Source of the DNA: Deltaproteobacteria bacterium
GTDB taxonomy: Bacteria; Desulfobacterota; Binatia; UBA1149; CAITLU01
NCBI GenBank assembly: GCA_016218925.1
Contig: JACRCR010000040.1
Span: 1 to 35,894 of the forward strand
Length of the DNA stretch: 35,894 bases
Direction of reading: 5' to 3'
Shown in pieces: positions 1 through 8,699 of the stretch. Below the pieces are notes generated by a model that was given only the letters and a program-made list of their open reading frames with translations, was not told the origin of the DNA and made no database searches. Both the position numbers and the translations under genes were made by a program. Positions within the stretch are counted from its first letter, which is position 1, and the number at the start of each line of letters is the position of its first letter.

Positions 1-1
1 C

Positions 2-556
2 GCCGCCGCGCTGAGTATCGCGGCTGTCGCCGTGCCATCCGATCACGCCGAGGCACAGAACATCGGCAGCGGACCCTTACTGGTCGGCGGCTACACCGGC
101 GACCAGGACGCCTCAGGCAACGACGACGCTCTCGCGTTCGGCGGGCTCGGCTGGCGCTGGCGCCGCGACGGGGCCGACTTCCTCGACAATTTCCTCGAGA
201 AGGGCCACGTCGACTTTTCGTGGACCATCGAGCCGATGGTAGCGGCAATCGTCGGCAACGAGGACACCTTCGAGGCTTCGGTGGTCCCCTTCGCACGCTT
301 CCAACCGCTCGGTTGGGAGAACGTCGCGCCCTACTTCGAAGGCGGCATCGGCCTGATCTACACCGGGCTGGACGGCTACGGGCTCGGCTCCCACGTACAG
401 TTCAGCGACAACGCCGGAATCGGCCTCGCCTTCGGAGGCGAGGACGCCGTGCACTGGACCATCGGCTACCGCTTCCGTCACATCTCCAACGCCAACATCT
501 GGGGCGACGGCAACGATGGGCTCAACGCCCACTTCATGGTCTTCGCGATCGAATAG
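2..556 (+). CDS. Acyloxyacyl hydrolase / lipid A 3-O-deacylase (PagL-like), 5' truncated by the window edge
   Basis: The frame is open from the left edge. The first residues (AALSIAAVAVPSDHAEAQ) look like the end of a signal peptide, so the true start lies outside the window; the internal GTG at 32 is probably not the start. The mature part is rich in alternating Gly/aromatic strands, as in a small outer-membrane beta-barrel. Near the C-terminus it carries GYRFRHISNANI, which matches the conserved His-x-Ser-Asn-Ala block of PagL, where the His and Ser belong to the catalytic triad. PagL enzymes remove the 3-O-linked acyl chain from lipid A at the outer membrane, which would imply an LPS-bearing envelope. 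The catalytic Glu is not clearly placed: the segment after the motif is short (WGDGNDGLNAHFMVFAIE). The gene converges with the GST gene, leaving only 9 bp between the two stops. The family call is good; activity is inferred. Confidence 0.78.
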   Translation, partial: AAALSIAAVAVPSDHAEAQNIGSGPLLVGGYTGDQDASGNDDALAFGGLGWRWRRDGADFLDNFLEKGHVDFSWTIEPMVAAIVGNEDTFEASVVPFARFQPLGWENVAPYFEGGIGLIYTGLDGYGLGSHVQFSDNAGIGLAFGGEDAVHWTIGYRFRHISNANIWGDGNDGLNAHFMVFAIE

Positions 557-565
557 AGACCGAGG

Positions 566-1237
566 TCAGCCCGCCAGCGCGTACTCGCCTCCGCGAGCCA
601 GCGCACGCTGGTAGGCCGGTCGTGCGTGGATGCGGGCGAGAAAGTCCGTCAGCGCAGGCCGGCTCGCGTCGAGCCCGGCGCGCGCGACGGCGCCCTCGAG
701 CGGAAAGCTCATCTGTACGTCGGCCGCGCTGAACTCGCTGCCGGCGAACCAGCCGGTCCTGGCTACTTCCTGCTCCATGTAATCGAGGTGGAGTTTGAGC
801 TGGGGGCCTATGAACGCGGTTGTCGCCACGTCGGCGATGCGCCTGGCGATCGGCCGCACGAAGAACGGCATCGGCCCATCCTTGACGCGGTCGAAGACCA
901 GCTTGAGCAGCAGCGGCGGCATCGCGGAACCCTCCGCATAGTGCATCCAGTACGTGTATCGCAAGTGTTCGGCAGTACCGCGCGGCGGAGCCAGCCTGCC
1001 CGCGCCGTACCGATCGACCAGATACTCGACGATCGCACCCGACTCGGCGACGGTGACTCCGTCGTCGGTGATGACCGGCGACTTGCCGAGCGGATGCACC
1101 GCGCGCAGCGAAGCCGGAGCGAGCATCGTGGTCGCATCACGCTCGTAGCGCTTGACCTCGTAGTCGACGCCGAGCTCGTCGAGCAACCACAGTACGCGCT
1201 GCGAACGCGAGTTGTTCAGATGATGGACCGTGACCAT
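566..1237 (-). CDS. Glutathione S-transferase family protein
   Basis: Cytosolic GST-like protein of 223 residues. The N-terminal thioredoxin-like half (about residues 1-80) starts MVTVHHLNNSRSQRVLWLL and contains the PLGKSPVI cis-Pro segment and the VAESGAIVEYL glutathione-binding segment. The remainder is the usual helical C-terminal domain. The NSRSQR serine at the start of helix 1 is the likely thiol-activating residue. Such enzymes conjugate or reduce electrophiles with glutathione; the substrate cannot be told. The frame stays open upstream to 1351, but I start at the ATG at 1237. An AAAGGAGAGG Shine-Dalgarno lies 6-10 nt before it, and the family aligns from that Met. It is transcribed divergently from the sensor kinase, with about 250 bp between them in which I see no gene. 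Confidence 0.9.
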   Translation of the reverse strand: MVTVHHLNNSRSQRVLWLLDELGVDYEVKRYERDATTMLAPASLRAVHPLGKSPVITDDGVTVAESGAIVEYLVDRYGAGRLAPPRGTAEHLRYTYWMHYAEGSAMPPLLLKLVFDRVKDGPMPFFVRPIARRIADVATTAFIGPQLKLHLDYMEQEVARTGWFAGSEFSAADVQMSFPLEGAVARAGLDASRPALTDFLARIHARPAYQRALARGGEYALAG

Positions 1238-1484
1238 GAATCCCTCTCCTTTCGCGTTGGCGGCCCCAGGCCGGAGCGTGGCACCGATCTGCGCGCGGTT
1301 CGTCCGCACCGCCGGGCCGGAAACGGAAGCGTCAAGTGACAAGATGCTCAACGCGCACGACTGCTGCCAAGACGCGCAGGGCGCCGACTGGTACCATGAG
1401 TCTGCCGGCGGCGTCCAGCATTTCTTCCCTGTTGGCTTCCCTCCCTCACGCTGTCAGTGTGGCTGAGGCCTCGCGGTCAAGCGC

Positions 1485-3353
1485 ATGACTCCCTTCATCC
1501 TGGTGCTTTCCTCGCTTTTGCAGATCGCCGCCGGCGTCGCCGCCTGGTACGCGCCGGCAAGGGGCGGCTTGCGCGTAGCGTGGCGAACGATCTCGGCCGC
1601 GCTGATTCTGATGGCGATCCGCCGTTTGGTTCCGCTCGGCGGAGTCGTGTTTCCCGCCGAAACGGGTCTCGTAGCTCCGGTAGAGGAAATCACCGGACTG
1701 CTGATCTCGATGCTGCTGCTGCTCGGAGTCCTGCGGATCCGTGAGCTGTGGCTGGCTTCCGACAGTGCCCGCGAGAAGGCCGAGTGGGAACGCGGAGTTC
1801 GTGAAGAAGCCGAAGAGAAATGGCGGCGCGTCTTCGAGTTCGCGCCCGACGGCTACATTCTGCTCGGCCTGGACGGAGTGCTCGACCGCATGAACATCGC
1901 AGCGTGCGAGATTTCCGGTCTGGTCGCACACGAAGCCGAAGGCAAGCCGATCTACGCGCTGGGGATTCTCGACGAAAAGGACATGGCCCAGGCGGCCAAG
2001 AACCTGGCGCTGCTGTCCCAGGGCATCGACCCGGGACCGGCGGAGTATTCGATCCGCCGCGCCGACGGTACCGCGCGTCTGGTGGAAGTGATCGGGTACA
2101 CGCTCGAGGACCGCGGCCGCACGCTGATGCTGACGATCCTCCACGACATAACCAAGCGCAGGCGGATCGAGGAACAGCTCCGCAAGAATCGCGTTCGCCT
2201 CGAGGGGGCGCAGCGCGTGGCTGGACTCACGACCTGGGAACTCGACCTCGCGACCGGCACGATGTGGGTGGACGAAGATCCGCAGCAGCGCGATGAATCC
2301 GAAACCCATACCGAACACGCCACTGCGTTTGGACGCGGCGTGACCACGCTGGAAGAATCGCTTTCCCAAGTGCATCGCGATGATCGCGAACGCGTCAGGC
2401 AGGCAATCGCTGCGGCGATCTCGCCCGAGGGGAAGCGCGAATCGGTGGCGGAGTACCGGCAGCGCGACATGCTGGGTAACGAGCACATCCTGCGAACGAT
2501 GGCACGCGTCGAAATCGACGAGTCAGGCGATCCCGTGCGCTTGACGGGAGCCACGCTCGACGTCACCGACATGCGCCAGGCCGAGAGCGAGATCCGTGTG
2601 CTCAACGCCGAACTCGAAAAGCGCGTGCGCGAGCGCACTGCCGAACTCGAGCGCGCGGTGTCCGAGCTGGAGGCGTTCAGCTACTCGGTCTCGCACGACC
2701 TGCGCTCGCCGCTGCGGGCGATGGCCGGATACGCCGAGATTCTGCTCGACGAGAAGTCTCAGATGCTGGACGGTCAGTCGCGCCAACAGCTCGAGCGCAT
2801 CAGAGCGGCGGCGGTGCGGATGGCCGGCATGATCGACGGTCTGCTGTCGCTGGCCCGGCTCACCCGCGTCGTGCGCAACGACGAAGCGGTAGACTTGTCG
2901 GCTCTGGCCCGTGGCGTCGTGGAAGAACTCGAGCAGGACAGCCCGAAGCGCACTATCGACGTGCGGATCCAGCCGGGGCTCGAGGCGTGGGGCGACGCCG
3001 GAATGCTGCGGCTGGTCTTGCAGAACCTGATCGCCAACGCGTGGAAGTTCACCCGCGACTCGCCGCGACCGTGCATCGAGATGGGACGCGACGCGAGCGG
3101 TGCCCACTTCGTCCGCGACAACGGTGCCGGTTTCGACGCATCGCAGGTCGCCAAGCTGTTCCGCCCCTTCGAGCGATTGCACCGCGTCGACGAGTTCGAA
3201 GGCAGCGGCATCGGCTTGGCGACCGTCGAGCGCATCATCCGCCATCACGGTGGACGCGTCTGGGCCGACGGCGCGGTCGGGAAAGGCTCGACCTTCACCT
3301 TCACGCTCGGAACTCGGCGCGACTCGCCGATTCCGGTCCAAGATGAGGATTGA
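1485..3353 (+). CDS. Membrane-anchored PAS-PAS sensor histidine kinase
   Basis: This 622-residue two-component sensor has roughly three hydrophobic segments at residues 1-22, 33-52 and 64-85. A linker coiled coil leads to a first PAS domain (about 110-225, beginning FEFAPDGYILLGLDG) and a second PAS/PAC-like domain (about 240-365). A second coiled coil (about 366-395) precedes HisKA with the H-box SYSVSHDLRSPL (phospho-acceptor His404). The HATPase domain follows, with N-box LQNLIANAWKF (Asn518), G1 box RDNGAGFD (Asp545) and G2 box GSGIGLAT. All catalytic boxes are intact. The kinase half resembles those of phytochrome-type kinases. No response regulator is encoded nearby, so it is an orphan whose partner and signal are unknown. 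It is convergent with the carboxylesterase, with 6 bp between the stops. Confidence 0.93.
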   Translation: MTPFILVLSSLLQIAAGVAAWYAPARGGLRVAWRTISAALILMAIRRLVPLGGVVFPAETGLVAPVEEITGLLISMLLLLGVLRIRELWLASDSAREKAEWERGVREEAEEKWRRVFEFAPDGYILLGLDGVLDRMNIAACEISGLVAHEAEGKPIYALGILDEKDMAQAAKNLALLSQGIDPGPAEYSIRRADGTARLVEVIGYTLEDRGRTLMLTILHDITKRRRIEEQLRKNRVRLEGAQRVAGLTTWELDLATGTMWVDEDPQQRDESETHTEHATAFGRGVTTLEESLSQVHRDDRERVRQAIAAAISPEGKRESVAEYRQRDMLGNEHILRTMARVEIDESGDPVRLTGATLDVTDMRQAESEIRVLNAELEKRVRERTAELERAVSELEAFSYSVSHDLRSPLRAMAGYAEILLDEKSQMLDGQSRQQLERIRAAAVRMAGMIDGLLSLARLTRVVRNDEAVDLSALARGVVEELEQDSPKRTIDVRIQPGLEAWGDAGMLRLVLQNLIANAWKFTRDSPRPCIEMGRDASGAHFVRDNGAGFDASQVAKLFRPFERLHRVDEFEGSGIGLATVERIIRHHGGRVWADGAVGKGSTFTFTLGTRRDSPIPVQDED

Positions 3354-3359
3354 GCCGGC

Positions 3360-5012
3360 TCAGCGAAAAGTGGCGGAGGCGACGAACTGCGAGTCGTAGT
3401 ACGCCCACCACATTTCGCACTTGTCGCGGCGCAGTCCCTTGACGACGTTCAGTTGGATGTTCACGCGCAAGATCCTGTCGCTTCTGTCCTTGTAGCGCGG
3501 CCAGCCCACCGCCTGCCTGGCTCTGGGCCTGCCACGCTCGGCGAAGCGCGACCAGTACTCGCGTATGCGCCTCCCCAGTCCGGCATCCGACGGCCCGGTA
3601 AAACTGATCGAACCGAACACGTACGGGATCTCGGCGCCGTGAAAGGCCCCCAGGCCGAGCACCTGCGCGACCGGAATCGGGGTCTCCCTGGCAAAGTTGT
3701 ATAGATAGGTCCGGGCGCGGCCGGCAGCCGATCGGCGCGCGACGTCGTAGGTGGGACACACCAGAAACGCATCGCCGACCACGCTTGCCAGCGCATCCTG
3801 CGGTGACGCGAAGTCGCCGGCGGGATAGGCGGCAACCACGTCGGCAGCGAACACCCCGAGCTGCGCCTCCAGCGCCGCCACGTATTCGGCTTCGGTCGTG
3901 ACCGGCGGCGTGCTGAGCAGGAAGACCGTTCCTTCATCCGAGTTGAAACCGAGCACGTAGGGAACCTTCGCGTACTCGCCCGAATCGAACAGCGTGCGCG
4001 GCTGGTCGGGCAGGAACCCGCCGTCGACCACGATTCCGAGTTGGCTCGCGCCCGGCGTAGCCACCAGTGGCTGCGCGTCCGCAAGCACCGTGGCCGCGGG
4101 GAGCGCACGCAGGCAGCCGAGTTCGTCGGGCCCACTGCAACCCTCGGCGGCAGCAAAGCCCTGCGCCGTGGCCGCACCCTCGGCCGCCGTGCGCTGCAGG
4201 GTCGTGCAGCCGCCGCTCTGGCTGATCGCGCGGTGGAAGAGCCCGCGGCTGAGCGGCGATACCTGGTGCACGCACACGTCGATCGAACCCGCCGACTCGC
4301 CGAAAATGGTCACGTTGCCCGGATCGCCGCCGAACGCCGCGATGTTGTCGCGCACCCATTCGAGAGCAGCGACCTGATCGAGCAGCCCCTGATTGCCTCC
4401 GTAAGGGTAGGCGAGATTCTCGCTGGCGAGGTCCGGATGCGCGAAGAACCCAAAGACGCCGAGCCGGTAGTTGAGGCTGACAACGACGACGTTGCGCTCC
4501 TCGGCCAGCAGGTGCCCGTCGTAAAAGTGACCATCGTAATCGGGGAACGGGATGCCGTCGCCGGTAGAGCCGGTTACGTTGCCCCCGCCGTGAATCCACA
4601 CCATCACCGCGCGCGGCGCGGTTTGAGTGGCCTGCGGCGTCCACACGTTCAAGTACAGGCAGTCTTCGTTCTCGCTGTCCGTGCCGCTGTTGCCGGCCTG
4701 CTGAGGACACGCGGGCGAAAACGTCGTCGCCCCGACAACGCCGCTCCACGGCGTAACCGGCACCGGCGGACGCCAGCGAAGCTCTCCCACCGGCGGCGCG
4801 GCGAACGGAATGCCGAGGAACTCACGGCTCGCGTCGTTGAGTTGCCCCTGCACGTCTCCGTCGGACAGATGGATCAACGTTTGGTCGTCGGCCGACTGCG
4901 AGAGTGAGGCAAATCCGGCGATCGCCATCAGTACGATCGCCGGTGACACGAGCGCGCGGGTTACGAACCCATGACTCGGCGTTGGCTTCCGAGTTCTTCC
5001 GGGTTTGCACAT
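3360..5012 (-). CDS. Secreted type-B carboxylesterase (alpha/beta hydrolase)
   Basis: Carboxylesterase/lipase of the type-B (PF00135) family, about 550 residues. An N-terminal basic stretch and hydrophobic segment (VSPAIVLMAIAGFASLSQSA) look like a signal peptide, so it probably acts in the periplasm or outside. The type-B signature EDCLYLNVWTP, the oxyanion loop HGGG, the nucleophile elbow FGESAGS (catalytic Ser), an SDEGTVF segment carrying the acid, and FHGAEIPYVFG with the catalytic His are all present. It hydrolyses carboxylic esters; the natural substrate is unknown. Two ATGs are possible, at 5018 and 5012. A GGGAGG Shine-Dalgarno sits 8 nt before the ATG at 5012 but only about 2 nt before that at 5018, so I prefer 5012. 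It follows the dockerin-like gene on the same strand with about 50 bp between them. Confidence 0.9.
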   Translation of the reverse strand: MCKPGRTRKPTPSHGFVTRALVSPAIVLMAIAGFASLSQSADDQTLIHLSDGDVQGQLNDASREFLGIPFAAPPVGELRWRPPVPVTPWSGVVGATTFSPACPQQAGNSGTDSENEDCLYLNVWTPQATQTAPRAVMVWIHGGGNVTGSTGDGIPFPDYDGHFYDGHLLAEERNVVVVSLNYRLGVFGFFAHPDLASENLAYPYGGNQGLLDQVAALEWVRDNIAAFGGDPGNVTIFGESAGSIDVCVHQVSPLSRGLFHRAISQSGGCTTLQRTAAEGAATAQGFAAAEGCSGPDELGCLRALPAATVLADAQPLVATPGASQLGIVVDGGFLPDQPRTLFDSGEYAKVPYVLGFNSDEGTVFLLSTPPVTTEAEYVAALEAQLGVFAADVVAAYPAGDFASPQDALASVVGDAFLVCPTYDVARRSAAGRARTYLYNFARETPIPVAQVLGLGAFHGAEIPYVFGSISFTGPSDAGLGRRIREYWSRFAERGRPRARQAVGWPRYKDRSDRILRVNIQLNVVKGLRRDKCEMWWAYYDSQFVASATFR

Positions 5013-5061
5013 GCGCATACCCTCCCGCCGGGTGCACCGGCCCGCGACCGGCCGTAAGCCC

Positions 5062-6024
5062 TCATCGACACTCGCAGAACTGAATCGACGAGTTTCCTAT
5101 TTTCGCGATGGTAACAGCGCAGGTGGTCTGCGGGTCGAGGCACGAGCCGTTACACGCGGGCGCGTCTTTCACGCCGCAGGGCTCGAAGCAGCCGCAACCC
5201 GAGATGACTTCCGTCGCGCAGAGTCGCCCACCGCTGCACGCGGCGCCGCACATCGGCGCTGTGACGTTGTAGCAGGGGTCATCACCCATCGACTCCCCAC
5301 ACACACACGAGTCGCCCGATACCTGGCAGAGCTGGTTCTCTCCGCAGGTGCCTGCGCAGGCCGGCGCTTCGGCCTCGGCGCAGGGACCCTGCTCGGCCAG
5401 CTTGATGCACTTGCACTTGCCGCTCTGAGAGACGCACTGGTGTCCACCGCCGCAGGCGCCTCCACAGGCTGGAGACGAAGTGTCTTGGCACGCTTTGGTG
5501 CCGGGCGGCAGGCACTCACACCTGTCCTCTACCACGTCACCATAGGTGAACTCGACGTGGGTGCAGACGTCTTCGGGCCGCTCGGATCCCTCGCAACTCG
5601 CTCCACAGGCGGGCGCCGCAGCGATCTCGCACGGCGTCACGCACTCGCACGAGGTGTGGGTCGGATCCCACGGGGAGACGGCACATATACGGCTGCCTTC
5701 ACAGTCGCCGCCGCACTGCGGGGCGGCGGCCTGGTAGCAGTCGCACGACGCACAGTTCAGCCCGACCGGCTGGCCGACCGCGAACTTCAGCACCAGCAGA
5801 GCATCGCCGGCGGTAATGGTCCCGGAATGGTTCGCGTCGCAGACGCAGATGTCACAGGTCAGCGACCCGACCGAAGCCTTGAGCACGCCCAACGCGTCCG
5901 CCGCCGTCACCGCCCCGTTGTTGCTCTGGTCGCCACACAGTCTCGCGGCCATCGCGTCCGTCGACAGAGCGAGCACCAGGAAAGAACCAGCCAGGAAACA
6001 AGAAGCCTTCGCGATCGCCAACAC
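5062..6024 (-). CDS. Secreted dockerin/EF-hand-like protein with six cysteine-rich repeats
   Basis: About 320 residues. A signal peptide ends near DAMAARLCGD. Next come two calcium-binding dockerin-type segments (GDQSNNGAVTAADALGVLK and DANHSGTITAGDALLVLK), each a D-x-N/S-x-x-G-loop followed by a helix. The rest is six units of the pattern C-x(4-6)-AP-x-C-x-G-x-C-x(n)-C-x(n)-C-x-C, clearly tandem although spacer lengths vary. It is probably extracellular, disulfide-bonded and Ca-binding; binding partners are unknown. Start choice: GTG at 6024 has GGAGG 6 nt upstream (and 9 nt from a TTG at 6021). The longer frame from a GTG at 6072 overlaps the stop of the upstream ribB-like gene and adds a non-signal-like extension. 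No cohesin or glycoside hydrolase is nearby, so a cellulosome role is not supported. Confidence 0.75.
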   Translation of the reverse strand: MLAIAKASCFLAGSFLVLALSTDAMAARLCGDQSNNGAVTAADALGVLKASVGSLTCDICVCDANHSGTITAGDALLVLKFAVGQPVGLNCASCDCYQAAAPQCGGDCEGSRICAVSPWDPTHTSCECVTPCEIAAAPACGASCEGSERPEDVCTHVEFTYGDVVEDRCECLPPGTKACQDTSSPACGGACGGGHQCVSQSGKCKCIKLAEQGPCAEAEAPACAGTCGENQLCQVSGDSCVCGESMGDDPCYNVTAPMCGAACSGGRLCATEVISGCGCFEPCGVKDAPACNGSCLDPQTTCAVTIAKIGNSSIQFCECR

Positions 6025-6068
6025 CGTGTACCTCCGCGCTTCGCGCGCCGAACCGCCGGGGACCGACC

Positions 6069-7211
6069 TCACACAGGCACGACCTCGACGATCTCCAGTC
6101 CGTAACCTACCAGGTTGGGCAGACGAAACGGCGAATTGGTGAGCAGGCGGATCTTGCGCACGCCGAGGTCGCGCAGAATCTGAGCCCCGATGCCGTAGTC
6201 CTTGAAGCTGGCCAGGCGAATCGTCGGGTTGGTCGTCGCCGGGCCGTCGCCGCCTTCACCGAGCATCTCCGCGCCGCGGCCGTAGCGGCGCACGTAGAGC
6301 ACGACTCCGCACCCGTCGGCCGCGATCTTCTCCATCGCCGAGTGCAGCACCGCACCGGTGTTGCGGTGCGTGTAGCCGAAAACGTCACCCGGCAGATACT
6401 CGGCGTGGGCGCGCACGAGGATCGGTTTATCGGGGTCGATTACACCGCGCACCAGCGCCAGGTGCTCGCCGTCCTCGACGCTCGAGTGATACACGTGGGC
6501 GGCGAACTCGCCGCCATACTTGGTCGAAAGACGTGCGGTGGCCTTGTGCTCGACCAGTGACTCGTTCTGCAGGCGGTACTGGATCAGATCGGCCACCGTA
6601 GAGATCTTCAGACCGTGCGTACGAGCGAAACGCACCAGATCCGGCAGGCGCGCCATGGTGCCGTCCTGGTTGAGGATCTCGCAGATCACGCTGGCCGGTT
6701 TCAGGCCCGCCAGACGGCACAGGTCGGTAGAGCCCTCGGTCTGCCCGGTTCTGACCAGCACCCCGCCCTCGCGTGCACGTAGCGGAAAGACGTGGCCGGG
6801 GATCACGAAGTCGCTCGGTTCGGCATCGTCTTCACAGGCACGGCGGATGGTGCGACAGCGATCGGTAGCCGTCACGCCCCCACCGCTGCAACCGCGCGCG
6901 TCGATCGACACCGTGAAGCCGGTACCGAGCGGAGCGGTGTTCTCCTGCACCATCATGCGCAACCCCAGGCGTTGCATCCGTTCTTCGGTGATCGGCATGC
7001 AGATCAGGCCGCGGGCATGCGTGGCCATGAAGTTGACCTGCTCCGGGGTGACCTTCTCGGCAGCCACCACGATGTCGCCTTCGTTTTCGCGATCCTCGTC
7101 GTCCATCAGGACGATCATCTGACCACGACGCATCTCCTCGATGGCCTCGGCGATCGGCGAAATCGGCGAGACCGACCCGTCCCGATCCTTCCTGGGGGAA
7201 CCCGCAAACAT
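6069..7211 (-). CDS. ribB: 3,4-dihydroxy-2-butanone-4-phosphate synthase fused to a degenerate GTP cyclohydrolase II-like domain (RibBX-like)
   Basis: 380 residues. Residues about 18-212 form the RibB domain, which turns ribulose-5-phosphate into DHBP for the xylene ring of riboflavin. DDEDRENEGD (37-46), GTGFTVSI, GHVFPLRA (His140) and DGTMAR are intact. Residues about 218-380 align with RibA, ending LLTNSPFRLPNLVGYGLEIV. However, the three zinc cysteines of GTP cyclohydrolase II are Tyr272, Arg283 and Thr285, and the central loop before the C-terminal strand is shortened. GTP cyclohydrolase II activity is therefore unlikely. This matches the RibBX arrangement known in Proteobacteria, in which the second domain is not a working RibA, so a separate ribA should exist elsewhere in the genome. 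Automatic annotation would probably call it bifunctional RibBA. No other rib genes are adjacent. Confidence 0.88.
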   Translation of the reverse strand: MFAGSPRKDRDGSVSPISPIAEAIEEMRRGQMIVLMDDEDRENEGDIVVAAEKVTPEQVNFMATHARGLICMPITEERMQRLGLRMMVQENTAPLGTGFTVSIDARGCSGGGVTATDRCRTIRRACEDDAEPSDFVIPGHVFPLRAREGGVLVRTGQTEGSTDLCRLAGLKPASVICEILNQDGTMARLPDLVRFARTHGLKISTVADLIQYRLQNESLVEHKATARLSTKYGGEFAAHVYHSSVEDGEHLALVRGVIDPDKPILVRAHAEYLPGDVFGYTHRNTGAVLHSAMEKIAADGCGVVLYVRRYGRGAEMLGEGGDGPATTNPTIRLASFKDYGIGAQILRDLGVRKIRLLTNSPFRLPNLVGYGLEIVEVVPV

Positions 7212-7242
7212 GCTGGCGGCTTATACCCCTGCGGTCCGCTGG

Positions 7243-7273
7243 AAAAAACCGCGCCGCTGCGGGCCCGGGCGGC
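7243..7273 (-). terminator. Candidate intrinsic terminator after the APC permease gene
   Basis: In the 68-bp gap between the permease stop and the ribB-like gene, the minus strand reads a GC-rich hairpin: arms 7269-7273 and 7253-7257 (GCCGC/GCGGC), with an alternative CCGC/GCGG pairing next to the tract. Six T residues follow (7248-7243). The T-run is close enough for an intrinsic terminator, though the stem is short and several foldings compete. Confidence 0.4.
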
Positions 7274-7279
7274 ACACAC

Positions 7280-8689
7280 CTACGCCCGGCCCGGCCTTCG
7301 CTTCACTCTGGTGCTGGCCCTCTCTTGGGCCTTCTTCTTGAAGATCGGCACGATGGCGAGCGTGTACGCGGTCGTGAAAAGAAAGAAGCAGCCCATCGCG
7401 ATCGCCACCCAGTAGTTCTGGAAGAGTATCCGGCCTTCGTAGTCGCGGGTCGCGTCGCAGAACAGGCCGATCAGCAGGCCGGTGAACACGACGATCGTCA
7501 CGATCGGAATCGCGTAGCCGAGCGGGACCTTGAACGACCGCTCCTTGTCGGGAAACTTCCTGCGCAGCCGGATCACGCAGACCGCCGCCACGATGTAGAT
7601 GAAACACTCAAGCGCCGCCGCCATCATGATCAGGAAAAAGTACTGCCCGGTCAGCAGCGTCAGCAGCGAGACCACCGCGGAGAGGCCGGCGAGAAAGAGT
7701 ATCGACACCCACGGGCTGGCGTGGTCCGGGTGCAGGTTGCTGAAGACCCGCGGCAGCACGTTGTCGCGCGCCATCGCATAGGAAAACCGCGAGGTGTTGA
7801 GCAGCCCGGAATTGAACGAGGTAACCGAAGCCAGAATGCTCATCAGCACGAACAGAACTGCGCCGACCGGACCGAACAGGTTGCGGCCGAGCAGGATGTG
7901 CGGGATCGGCGTGTCGCTCGAAAGCTGTTCCTTGATCTGCTCCTCGGTCAGCCCGACGTACATCCCCACCGCGAACAGCGAATACGTGCAGGTCAGGACC
8001 CCGATCGCCCACAGCATTCCGCGTCCGATGAGCTTGTAGTCCGTGGTCTCCTCGGCCAGCGGCGCCACCCATTCGTAGCCGACGAACAGGAACACCCCCA
8101 CTGCGGCCGCCTGGATGACGTTGCTGAACGTGAATCTGGTGCTGTGAGCGGCAGCGGCGATGTCCACGCCGTTCTTCCAGATGGAATAGACCGAGACGCT
8201 GATCAGGAACGCGATCATCACGTAGGTCATGATGTCCTGCGCGATTCCGGTGATGACGACACCACGGTAGTTGATGTAGGCGACGAAGAAGACGAACAAG
8301 AGCAGCCACAGGTAGCGGTCGAATACCGGGCCGACGATCGGGATCGTGCTGGTCAGTACGCTCGAGAGCAGATAACTCTCCGCGCCGACCATCGAGATGC
8401 CCAGCACGACGTAGAACATGCCGATGATGATCGCGAGTTTTTCGTTGAAGGCGTGCTGTATGAACAGCTTGATTCCCGCCGCGCTCGGATAGATCGCCGT
8501 CAGTTCCGAGAAGCACATCGCCGACAGCATGCAGAAGAATCCCGCCACCATCACCGAGATCCACGCCAGTTCGCCGACCAGTACGGTGGCGATCTGAAGG
8601 CCGGCCAGATAGCACGACGTGGCGATGGCCATCCCGGCGGAGGTGGAAATCACCGTCCGCAGCTTCAGCACCTTGCGCAGTTGCGTCAT
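7280..8689 (-). CDS. APC-superfamily amino acid/polyamine permease
   Basis: 469 residues with about twelve hydrophobic segments, a basic N-terminus, and the helix-1 break SAGMAIATSCYLAG typical of the amino acid-polyamine-organocation (APC) superfamily. An SRFSYAMARDNVLPRVF block in the second half is the usual APC loop after TM8. The C-terminus is a Lys/Arg-rich tail (KKKAQERASTRVKRRPGRA). It would import an amino acid, amine or similar solute, coupled to protons or sodium; the substrate is not readable. It is the last gene of a same-strand run with the SCP2 protein (10-bp gap) and the aminotransferase. It may therefore import the amino substrate that the aminotransferase uses. Confidence 0.88.
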   Translation of the reverse strand: MTQLRKVLKLRTVISTSAGMAIATSCYLAGLQIATVLVGELAWISVMVAGFFCMLSAMCFSELTAIYPSAAGIKLFIQHAFNEKLAIIIGMFYVVLGISMVGAESYLLSSVLTSTIPIVGPVFDRYLWLLLFVFFVAYINYRGVVITGIAQDIMTYVMIAFLISVSVYSIWKNGVDIAAAAHSTRFTFSNVIQAAAVGVFLFVGYEWVAPLAEETTDYKLIGRGMLWAIGVLTCTYSLFAVGMYVGLTEEQIKEQLSSDTPIPHILLGRNLFGPVGAVLFVLMSILASVTSFNSGLLNTSRFSYAMARDNVLPRVFSNLHPDHASPWVSILFLAGLSAVVSLLTLLTGQYFFLIMMAAALECFIYIVAAVCVIRLRRKFPDKERSFKVPLGYAIPIVTIVVFTGLLIGLFCDATRDYEGRILFQNYWVAIAMGCFFLFTTAYTLAIVPIFKKKAQERASTRVKRRPGRA

Positions 8690-8699
8690 CGCCGGGTTC

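Noticed and set aside
5062-6024. A cellulosome component, judged from the dockerin-like segment
   Set aside because: No cohesin or glycoside hydrolase is in the window, and dockerin-like EF-hands occur in many non-cellulosomal proteins.
7212-7279. A possible FMN riboswitch before the ribB-like gene
   Set aside because: The gap is only 68 bp and lacks the conserved FMN-aptamer sequence blocks.
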